5,122 nucleotides of DNA from Salaquimonas sp. (GTDB lineage Bacteria; Pseudomonadota; Alphaproteobacteria; Rhizobiales; Rhizobiaceae). How positions within the stretch are numbered: position 1 is the first letter of the stretch; every line of letters begins with the position of its first letter. Where the stretch lies: NCBI GenBank assembly GCA_024639745.1, contig JAHEHW010000169.1:1-5122 (forward strand), given 5' to 3'. The notes under the pieces are model-generated. The model did not search any database and was not told the origin of the DNA. It saw only the letters and a program-made list of their open reading frames with translations. Positions 1 through 5,122 of the stretch are shown here, piece by piece. The position numbers and the translations under genes were made by a program.

Positions 1-97
1 CGTCGGACCGGGAATAATACGGATCATCATGACGCGTGCTGAGAGGCACTTCGCCGTCAAGCCACTCGGTTTCGAAATCCTTTTTGAGTTTCGGCAT
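1..97 (-). CDS. mnmD: MnmD-like tRNA (mnm5s2U34) methyltransferase, N-terminal fragment (cut by window edge)
   Basis: On the minus strand an ATG at 97-95 opens a frame with no stop to the window edge, giving 32 codons. The peptide contains EWLDGEVPLSTRHDDPYYSR. This matches the usual start of MnmD/MnmC N-terminal domains: a Trp-x-Asp-Gly segment, then P-x-S-x-R, then (D/H)-x-(Y/F)-(Y/F)-S-R just before the SAM-binding part. In the known family this domain methylates 5-aminomethyl-2-thiouridine at tRNA position 34, using S-adenosylmethionine, in the cytoplasm. Only the N-terminus is visible, so the catalytic domain and any fused FAD domain cannot be checked. No strong Shine-Dalgarno precedes the ATG, and the frame stays open upstream for at least several codons, so the start is provisional. 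The gene is divergent from the FAD oxidoreductase that follows. The family call rests on recognising a short motif. Confidence 0.62.
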   Translation of the reverse strand, partial: MPKLKKDFETEWLDGEVPLSTRHDDPYYSRSD

Positions 98-180
98 TTG
101 CGTTAAGACCCGTGCATGATAATTCAAGCACTTGATACACTGATTCAGGGAGTATGTCCGTGGTGAGCGGAGTGGGAAAG
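98..180. promoter_or_regulatory. Short divergent control region with a small palindrome
   Basis: This stretch separates the minus-strand MnmD-like gene from the plus-strand oxidoreductase and must carry both promoters. It contains a perfect short palindrome, TCAAG-CA-CTTGA, at 124-135. A GATAAT at 118-123 matches the -10 consensus at five of six bases for plus-strand transcription, but no good -35 lies at normal spacing (95-100 is CATTTG). The palindrome could be a regulator site, but its arms are only 5 bp and it may be chance. No riboswitch-like structure is apparent. Confidence 0.35.
169..172 (+). promoter_or_regulatory. Shine-Dalgarno GGAG favouring the ATG at 181
   Basis: GGAG lies 8 bases before the ATG at 181, an ideal spacing. 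A second purine-rich site, AGGGAG at 147-152, is only 1 base from the ATG at 154, which is too close to serve it. That site would fit an in-frame GTG at 160 (7 bases) instead. Starting at 181 puts the FAD-binding beta strand (LIIVGAG) right at the N-terminus, as is typical for this fold. Confidence 0.5.
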
Positions 181-1377
181 ATGCGGCCGGACCTCATCAT
201 TGTCGGAGCCGGCATATTCGGTCTCTGGGCGGCAAGGCATGTGCTGAAGCGCGGCGAACGCGTCCTCGTGCTGGAGAAACGACATGTCGGGAGAGGTGCC
301 TCGGGCGGCTTTCTTGGCTCGCTAATGCCGCATATGCCCGATCGCTGGAATGATAAGAAGCAGATGCAATATGAGGGACTTCGTTCAATTGGGGACGCAA
401 TTCGGGAGCTCGAAGCCGATACCGGAGTCAATTGCGGATTCCGCCGCTGCGGGAGATTGATGCCGCTCGGGCATGAGCGAATGCTCGTGCATTTACGCGA
501 GCGCATCGAAGGGGCGCGTGCTAACTGGACCGACGAAGCCGGGAAACAGATTTTCTCAATACAGCTTATCGATACACCGTTTGCGGGGACCATCGCAGAG
601 GGCTGGCTTGCCGAGAATGCCGCGCCATTCGGAGCGGCTTTCGATACGCTGACGGCACGCGTCAACCCGCGCGGTTATTTGGAAGCGCTTGAAACTTATG
701 TCAGGAATCATTCCGGCGCAGAATTAAGGGAAGATTGCGAAGTCGTGGGCATCGAAGCCGCCGGGGATGGTGTCGATATCATTCTCAGCGATGGTGAAAG
801 TCTCGCGGGAGGGCGTGCGCTTATCGCCAACGGTTGGGAAGCCTATCCTTTGATCGGGCGTATTGGTGGTGCCGTGAAGGGACAACCGATAACCGGAAGG
901 GGTGTGAAGGGGCAGGCGGTGCTGCTTGAGCACTTGCACGGCGATGAAGCTCCGGTCCTCTACGACGGTGGATCCTATATCGTGCCGCATGGGATCGCCG
1001 TCGGCCGGGACGACAAGAAGAGGCCGAACCGGATCGCCGTCGGTTCAACCAGTCGTGACGACTGGCTGCCGTTCGAGGCGGATGCCGAAATTGAAAGATG
1101 CCGGTTCGACGAAGGGGATATGGATTTCCTGGAGCGGGCGAGACGGCTTTGCCCTGCCATCGCGGCTGCGCCTATCACCGAGGCCTGGGCGAATGTGCGC
1201 CCGAGAAATACGATCGCCGATCCGGTAACCGGCAAGGTTGGAACCGAAGCCTTGTTCTGCAGGCTCGATGCCGCGCCGCAGATTTCGATTGCCGTCGGCG
1301 GCTTCAAGATTTCCTTCGGAATGGCGCATCTGGACCCCGGTCGTTTTGCCACATGCGGTGCCCCCGACATCAGCTAG
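181..1377 (+). CDS. FAD-dependent oxidoreductase, DAO family (possible MnmC-oxidase-like or ThiO-like)
   Basis: From ATG 181 the product has 398 residues, a normal length for the family. An N-terminal FAD Rossmann motif is clear: LIIVGAGIFG with Gly9, Gly11 and Gly14, and the ribose-binding Glu32 at the end of the second strand (VLVLEK). GASGG at 39-43, a second FAD-contact segment, follows. The IANG at 215-218 and the KGQ near 243-245 are typical of DAO proteins. Near the C-terminus, VRPRNTIADP (339-348) and GGFKISFGMAH (373-383) match the flavin-binding end of the fold. Known relatives oxidise secondary or primary amines such as glycine, D-amino acids, or carboxymethylaminomethyl-uridine in tRNA. 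The substrate cannot be read from the sequence. The neighbouring MnmD-like gene and the GASGG..G.L.P pattern suggest an MnmC C-terminal-like role, but this is inference. There is no signal peptide, so it is probably cytoplasmic. Alternative starts are ATG 154 and GTG 160 or 163. Confidence 0.82.
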   Translation: MRPDLIIVGAGIFGLWAARHVLKRGERVLVLEKRHVGRGASGGFLGSLMPHMPDRWNDKKQMQYEGLRSIGDAIRELEADTGVNCGFRRCGRLMPLGHERMLVHLRERIEGARANWTDEAGKQIFSIQLIDTPFAGTIAEGWLAENAAPFGAAFDTLTARVNPRGYLEALETYVRNHSGAELREDCEVVGIEAAGDGVDIILSDGESLAGGRALIANGWEAYPLIGRIGGAVKGQPITGRGVKGQAVLLEHLHGDEAPVLYDGGSYIVPHGIAVGRDDKKRPNRIAVGSTSRDDWLPFEADAEIERCRFDEGDMDFLERARRLCPAIAAAPITEAWANVRPRNTIADPVTGKVGTEALFCRLDAAPQISIAVGGFKISFGMAHLDPGRFATCGAPDIS

Positions 1378-1390
1378 TCGTTGTCAGAAC

Positions 1391-1408
1391 ATCGCCACGG
1401 TTGGCGAT
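1391..1408 (+). terminator. Hairpin just downstream of the oxidoreductase gene (weak terminator or operator)
   Basis: ATCGCCA at 1391-1397 pairs perfectly with TGGCGAT at 1402-1408 across a 4-base CGGT loop, giving a 7-bp stem. It begins 13 bases after the stop codon. Only TTTC follows, so it lacks a proper U-tract. It could be a weak terminator, a 3'-end stabilising structure or a protein-binding palindrome for the next gene. The structure is seen directly; the role is inferred. Confidence 0.35.
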
Positions 1409-1440
1409 TTCAGATAAGAGGATTACGAATTTCGTTTTGC

Positions 1441-1465
1441 GGTACCGGTGCGCATTCCGGTGACC
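1441..1465 (+). promoter_or_regulatory. Imperfect stem-loop in the leader of the 853-residue flavoprotein gene
   Basis: GGTACCGG (1441-1448) can pair with CCGGT-G-ACC (1457-1465) around an 8-base loop, with one bulged G. It lies about 15 bases before the Shine-Dalgarno of the next gene and is not followed by a T-run, so it is not a classic terminator. It may be a leader hairpin or an operator. A weak sigma70-like promoter (TTGGCG at 1401-1406, 17-base spacer, TACGAA at 1424-1429) would place it near the transcript start, but both boxes match poorly. Confidence 0.25.
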
Positions 1466-1491
1466 CGGTAGCCAATTAGCGGAGAGAGCCA

Positions 1492-4053
1492 ATGGCCCAG
1501 TTTCCCGAAAGAGCAAAAGTCGTGATCGTTGGCGTTGGCGGTATCGTCGGTGGATCGATCGCGCATCATCTGATCGAAGCCGGATGGGACGATATTGTCG
1601 CCATCGACAAATCGGGTATTCCAACGGATATCGGCTCGACCTCTCACGCATCCGATTTCTGTTATGCTACGGCGCACGACTACCTTACCTGCTGGACAAC
1701 GCTGTATTCGATCAACTTCTTCGAGAAGCTTGGCCGGTATGAAAAGGTTGGCGGCCTGGAGGTTGCGCGTGTCGGCGATGATGGGCGCATGGACGAGATC
1801 AAGCGCAAGGTCGCTTCTGGCAAAGCCTTCGGTACGAGGGTGCACCTGGTAACGCCCAAAGAGATCAAGGAAAAATTCCCGCTCATCGAAGAAGACATGG
1901 TTCAGGGCGGCATGTGGGATCCGGATGCGGGTCTCGTTGCGCCGCGCTCGCAGGCCGTTGCCGGTGAGCTCGTCGACGAAGCGGTCAAATCCGGCAAGAT
2001 GCAGGCATTCGGTAACACGCCTGCCGAGGACCTGATCGTTGAGAATGGGCGTATTGCAGGCGTGAAAACCCATCGTGGTACGATCATGGCTGATCATGTG
2101 ATTGTCTGCGCAGGTCTCTGGGGACGTTTGATTGCCGAAATGGTAGGTGAAGACCTGCCGGTGATGCCGGTCGATCACCCGCTGACCTTTTTCGGCCCAT
2201 ACAAGGAATTCGAAGGCACCGGTAAGGATATCGGTTTCCCGCTGCTGCGTGACCAGGGCAACTCCGCCTATATGCGCGACACGGGCGATCCGACCACGCC
2301 GGAAGGCGGGCAGATCGAATGGGGCTACTACGAGGAGAGAGATCCGCGCCTGTGCCATCCGCGTGATATTCTCGAGAAAAACGAAGCGCGCCTCTCGCCT
2401 TCGCAGCGCGATCTCGACATGGAGCAGATTATCGAGCCGCTCGAACGCGCGATGGAACTGACGCCGATCCTTGGCGAGCTTGGCTACAACGAAAACTATT
2501 CCTTCAACGGATTGTTGCAGGTGACGACCGACGGCGGTCCGTCGATCGGTGAAAGCCAGAAAATTCGCGGACTCTGGTACTGCGTCGCCATCTGGGTGAA
2601 GGACGCGCCTGGAATGGCGAAGCTTCTCGTCGACTGGATGACCTATGGCCGCACGCCGATCGACCGTCATTCGATCGATTATGCCCGCTTTTATCCGCAC
2701 CAGATGGAGGACCAGTATATCTGGGACCGCTGCTATGAAAGCGCGTTCAAGATCTACAACCCCGCAGTGCATCCGCGCGAACCCTATTCCAAGGGCCGCA
2801 ATATTCGCCGTTCCCCGTTCTATGAGCGTGAAGTTGAGCTTGGCGGGCATTTCATGGAGCTTGGGGGCTGGGAACGCGCTCACGGTTATGCTGCGAACGA
2901 ACATTTGCTGGAGAAGTGGGGCGATAAGGTCCCGGTTCGGGAGAACGAATGGGACAACCGCCATTTCTGGCGTGTCTCGAATGCCGAGCATCTCGAAATG
3001 TCCGACAATGTCGGGATCATCAACCTGTCTCACTTCGCAATGTATGATGTCGAAGGACCGAACCATGTTGATCTGATGGAATGGATTTGCGCTGCCAAGA
3101 TCGGCGGCGACAACATGATCGGAAAGGGCATCTATACGCACTTCCTGGATGACGAGGGCATGGTGCAGGCGGACCTAACGGTGGTCCGGATGGGTGACCG
3201 CTGCCGGGTTATCGACGGTGCTGACGCCGGCCCTCGCGATTATCATTACATGAAGCGGGTTGCCGAGGATAAAGGGTTCGACGTTACCATTACCGATGTG
3301 ACCGATAAGTTTACCACCATTGGTATCTGGGGACCCAATGCGCGGGAAACCCTTCAGAAGGTCGTCGAGAATCCAGAAGGCCTGTCGAAGGAAAACTTCC
3401 CCTTTGCAGCAATCAAACCGATCCGCATTGCCGGAAAAGACGTCACCGCGTTCCGTATTTCCTATGTCGGCGAGCAGGGCTGGGAACTTCATATGCGGTA
3501 TGAAGACGGCCTTGCGGTATGGGATGCGTTACGCGAGACTGGTGTGATTCCGGTAGGCGTCGAGACCTATGCCAATACCCGGCGCATGGAAAAAAGCCTG
3601 CGCCTTCAAAACGCGGACCTCCATACCGAGTATAATCTTTACGAAGCCGATCTGGCCCGTCCAAAGGTTAAGGAAGCCGAATTCTGCGGTAAGGAAAAGC
3701 ATCTGCAATACCGCGCCCGGGATCACCAGCCGGCAATGCTTTGCACATTGTTGATGACCGACAATTTGGATTCAAATGGCGTCGCCCGGTATCCGGTGGG
3801 CAATATGCCGGTGATGGACCCGGAAAGCGGCGAGACTCTCGTCGATGAATTGGGACGCCGGTCCTACACCACCAGCGTGGCATTCGGGCCAACCATCGGC
3901 AAGAATATCGCGCTTGCCTATCTCCCTTGGGAGCATTGCGAGGAAGGTCGCAAATTCAATGTTCAATATTTCGACGAGATCTTTCCTGTCGAAGTCGCCG
4001 GGGTAGGGTATAAGCCGCTATACGATCCAGAGAGCCTGAAGCCGAAAAGCTGA
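1492..4053 (+). CDS. FAD-dependent demethylating dehydrogenase of the dimethylglycine/sarcosine dehydrogenase type, with GcvT domain
   Basis: The protein has 853 residues, close to mammalian and Arthrobacter dimethylglycine-oxidising enzymes. The ATG at 1492 has GGAG 7 bases upstream. Residues 1-380 form a DAO-type FAD domain. It has a glycine-rich loop VGVGGIVGGS (13-22), and GSTSHA (48-53), where His52 aligns with the histidine that carries covalent FAD in known dimethylglycine enzymes. The DAO domain ends near GGPSIGE..GLWYCVAIW (348-368). A linker (FAO_M type) spans about 381-440. GcvT-type folate domains follow: NLSHFAMYDVEGP (511-523), QADLTVV with Asp561 at the expected catalytic/folate position, YVGEQGWELH (658-667), and a C-terminal barrel to about 840 (SVAFGPTIGKNIALAYL). 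By family knowledge it would oxidatively demethylate an N-methyl amine and transfer the carbon to tetrahydrofolate, in the cytoplasm. Whether the substrate is dimethylglycine, sarcosine or another amine is unknown. No betaine-catabolism partners are visible. The gene appears to be a single-gene unit ending in a strong terminator. Confidence 0.88.
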   Translation: MAQFPERAKVVIVGVGGIVGGSIAHHLIEAGWDDIVAIDKSGIPTDIGSTSHASDFCYATAHDYLTCWTTLYSINFFEKLGRYEKVGGLEVARVGDDGRMDEIKRKVASGKAFGTRVHLVTPKEIKEKFPLIEEDMVQGGMWDPDAGLVAPRSQAVAGELVDEAVKSGKMQAFGNTPAEDLIVENGRIAGVKTHRGTIMADHVIVCAGLWGRLIAEMVGEDLPVMPVDHPLTFFGPYKEFEGTGKDIGFPLLRDQGNSAYMRDTGDPTTPEGGQIEWGYYEERDPRLCHPRDILEKNEARLSPSQRDLDMEQIIEPLERAMELTPILGELGYNENYSFNGLLQVTTDGGPSIGESQKIRGLWYCVAIWVKDAPGMAKLLVDWMTYGRTPIDRHSIDYARFYPHQMEDQYIWDRCYESAFKIYNPAVHPREPYSKGRNIRRSPFYEREVELGGHFMELGGWERAHGYAANEHLLEKWGDKVPVRENEWDNRHFWRVSNAEHLEMSDNVGIINLSHFAMYDVEGPNHVDLMEWICAAKIGGDNMIGKGIYTHFLDDEGMVQADLTVVRMGDRCRVIDGADAGPRDYHYMKRVAEDKGFDVTITDVTDKFTTIGIWGPNARETLQKVVENPEGLSKENFPFAAIKPIRIAGKDVTAFRISYVGEQGWELHMRYEDGLAVWDALRETGVIPVGVETYANTRRMEKSLRLQNADLHTEYNLYEADLARPKVKEAEFCGKEKHLQYRARDHQPAMLCTLLMTDNLDSNGVARYPVGNMPVMDPESGETLVDELGRRSYTTSVAFGPTIGKNIALAYLPWEHCEEGRKFNVQYFDEIFPVEVAGVGYKPLYDPESLKPKS

Positions 4054-4088
4054 AGTCAGTATACCCTGTATCTTTAGGTGTCCTGAAT

Positions 4089-4126
4089 AAAGGGCCGGGA
4101 GTTGAACCTTCCGGCCCTTTTTCTTT
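4089..4126 (+). terminator. Rho-independent terminator
   Basis: AAAGGGCCGG at 4089-4098 pairs perfectly with CCGGCCCTTT at 4111-4120. The stem can extend inward by a G-U and an A-T pair to leave an 8-base loop. The tail TTTTTCTTT (4118-4126) completes the signal. It lies 35 bases past the stop of the 853-residue gene and separates it transcriptionally from the downstream gene. Confidence 0.92.
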
Positions 4127-4281
4127 CGGATATCCTCTTAATAGCCTGAAACCGCGCAATCTTATTTCGATCACCATTCAGGCCTAGGCGATAGGTTCAG
4201 AGCTGCTCATTTTTTTATGGACGGTCTGAATTACGAGTTCTACGGTTTCAAGAATCAGATTGTATCTGGAGTGTATTGCGG
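4127..4281. other. Non-coding gap upstream of the glycosidase-like gene
   Basis: This stretch must hold the promoter of the downstream gene because a strong terminator lies just before it. I see no convincing -35/-10 pair. It contains the palindrome GCCTAGGC (4182-4189), a run of seven T (4210-4216), and a 22-codon ATG frame starting at 4217 whose TGA overlaps the next gene's GTG. The gap is somewhat AT-richer than the flanking genes, as expected for a promoter region. Confidence 0.4.
4268..4271 (+). promoter_or_regulatory. Shine-Dalgarno GGAG for the glycosidase-like gene
   Basis: GGAG lies 10 bases before the GTG at 4282 and only 4 bases before the in-frame TTG at 4276. The GTG is the better start by codon type and spacing. 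A third in-frame choice, ATG 4321, has only GAGG 12 bases upstream and would remove the basic n-region of the signal peptide. Confidence 0.5.
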
Positions 4282-5118
4282 GTGATCAAACGTCCTGCGG
4301 CATTGAGGTCGATTTTGCGGATGACCGCGCTTTCAGCGGTCGCTCTCTTGCCGCTGCATGTGCTGTCTCCCTTCGCAATGAATGCCGCTGGACCGCCACG
4401 CGCTCTTGAGGCAGTCGCTGTCCTGATGGAGGCGGAGTGGCAGGCTCTTGCCGACGGAATAGACTTCATGGAGGTCGGCACAGCGCTCGGCACACGACTG
4501 ACGCTTTTCCAGATTGATCCCGCAAAAAACCGCTTCGAGGTCGTTCAGCAGAAAAAACGCGAAGGTGAGCGTGCGGGATCGGTGCTGAAAAGGACCGGCG
4601 CCTCCCTGGTTTTCAATGGCGGGTTTTTCGGTCGTAAGGAAGATGGCGAACTGTTTCCGGTTGGGTATATGCGCGACGATGGACATGCTCACTCTTCAGC
4701 CTGGACGGAGACTGGTGGCTATTTGGTTCTACCGGAAGAAGAAGCGCCTGAAATTCTGCCGTCAAAAGCCGGTTTGCCTGATAAAGCCCCGGAAGTGGTA
4801 CAGTCGCGCCCCATTGTGCTCGAACCTGGCGGCAAATGGGCAATGCGCACTAACGAACAGGACCCGCAAAAGCGAACGCTTGTTTGTCGTCGGTCGGACA
4901 AAACCATTATCGTCATGCTGGTCTGGGGGCAGGGGCTCAGTCTGTATGAGGCGGGCTGGCTGTTTCGCGAGCAGGATCGTGGCGGGGTTTTTGGATGTGA
5001 CAGCGCGCTTGCGCTCGATGGCGGCGGCTCAACTCAGCTTGCGGTCAAAGACAAGCCGGAGCTTGATATTGCCGGCCTGACGGCTGTGCAGAACCTGATA
5101 GCCGTCCTGCCACGTTGA
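4282..5118 (+). CDS. Exported phosphodiester glycosidase domain protein (NAGPA/DUF2233, YigE-like)
   Basis: From GTG 4282 the product has 278 residues (280 from TTG 4276). It opens with a basic segment (IKRPAALRSILR) and a hydrophobic stretch (MTALSAVALLPLHVLSPFAM) ending at Asn-Ala-Ala-Gly. This looks like a Sec signal peptide or N-terminal anchor, so the protein is probably periplasmic. Three family hallmarks follow, numbered from the GTG: FNGGFFG at 111-117, VVQSRPIV at 172-179, and ALALDGGGSTQL at 243-254 with Asp246. These are the conserved core of the NAGPA domain, named after the mammalian enzyme that uncovers mannose 6-phosphate by cleaving a sugar phosphodiester. Bacterial members are poorly characterised and the substrate is unknown; a cell-envelope glycan or phosphodiester is plausible. 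Two cysteines near 202 and 239 might form a disulfide, which is inference. The gene follows a strong terminator, so it has its own promoter. It ends four bases before the window edge, so its own terminator is out of view. Confidence 0.85.
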   Translation: MIKRPAALRSILRMTALSAVALLPLHVLSPFAMNAAGPPRALEAVAVLMEAEWQALADGIDFMEVGTALGTRLTLFQIDPAKNRFEVVQQKKREGERAGSVLKRTGASLVFNGGFFGRKEDGELFPVGYMRDDGHAHSSAWTETGGYLVLPEEEAPEILPSKAGLPDKAPEVVQSRPIVLEPGGKWAMRTNEQDPQKRTLVCRRSDKTIIVMLVWGQGLSLYEAGWLFREQDRGGVFGCDSALALDGGGSTQLAVKDKPELDIAGLTAVQNLIAVLPR

Positions 5119-5122
5119 TCGG

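Noticed and set aside
57..665. A 202-codon minus-strand open frame crossing the oxidoreductase start and the divergent region
   Set aside because: It overlaps both the MnmD-like start and the FAD-binding region in other frames, is rich in Ser, Pro and Arg, and has no recognisable motif.
1423..3141. A 572-codon open frame on the minus strand, opposite the 853-residue gene
   Set aside because: Its codons lie exactly in register with the sense codons, so it is interrupted only where the sense gene uses TTA, CTA or TCA, which are rare in this GC-rich DNA. It ends upstream at a sense CTA (Leu562) and downstream at a TTA in the intergenic gap. Its protein shows no recognisable domain, while the sense protein is a clear family member.
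154..4053. The two flavoenzyme genes as one operon or pathway
   Set aside because: Both carry a DAO-type FAD domain and point the same way. However, 114 structured bases separate them and nothing else links their functions, so co-transcription is possible but unsupported.
4210..4216. Run of seven T as a possible second terminator
   Set aside because: No stable hairpin precedes it: only 3-4 bp pairings can be drawn in GAGCTGCTC or CCTAGGCGATAGG. The real terminator is at 4089-4126.
4147..4250. Inverted repeat TGAAACCG (4147-4154) and CGGTTTCA (4243-4250)
   Set aside because: The 8-bp arms are 88 bases apart with no extension of pairing, which is expected by chance at this length.

Overview
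The window looks like chromosomal DNA from an alphaproteobacterium, probably Hyphomicrobiales (Rhizobiales). This is inferred from the GC-rich, codon-biased genes, the scarcity of TTA/CTA/TCA codons, and the similarity of the central gene to a family I recall from rhizobia and relatives. It holds three complete plus-strand genes, all metabolic or envelope-related, and the 5' end of a fourth on the minus strand. There are no mobile elements, CRISPR arrays, rRNA or tRNA genes.

Layout. At 1-97 (minus) is the first 32 codons of a gene whose N-terminus resembles the tRNA methyltransferase MnmD (the N-terminal half of MnmC). A short divergent control region separates it from a roughly 400-residue FAD-dependent oxidoreductase of the DAO fold (about 181-1377). 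The next 114 bases (1378-1491) hold two hairpins. They lead into an 853-residue flavoprotein with the dimethylglycine/sarcosine dehydrogenase architecture (DAO, then FAO_M, then GcvT and GcvT C-terminal domains; 1492-4053). This gene ends in a textbook Rho-independent terminator (4089-4126). After roughly 155 further non-coding bases comes a secreted or periplasmic protein with a phosphodiester glycosidase (NAGPA/DUF2233, YigE-like) domain (about 4282-5118).

How the genes relate. The MnmD-like gene beside a stand-alone FAD oxidoreductase recalls the two halves of bifunctional MnmC, which remodels the wobble uridine of some tRNAs. This is the most interesting functional reading, but it is inference. 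The 853-residue enzyme probably oxidatively demethylates an N-methylated amine and passes the one-carbon unit to tetrahydrofolate. It appears to be its own transcription unit. The glycosidase-like gene lies beyond the terminator and is probably unrelated.

I found no evidence of an undescribed multi-gene system. The points worth a second look are the split-MnmC-like arrangement, the divergent folate-domain segment of the 853-residue enzyme, the intergenic hairpins, and a tiny upstream ORF whose stop overlaps the GTG start of the last gene.
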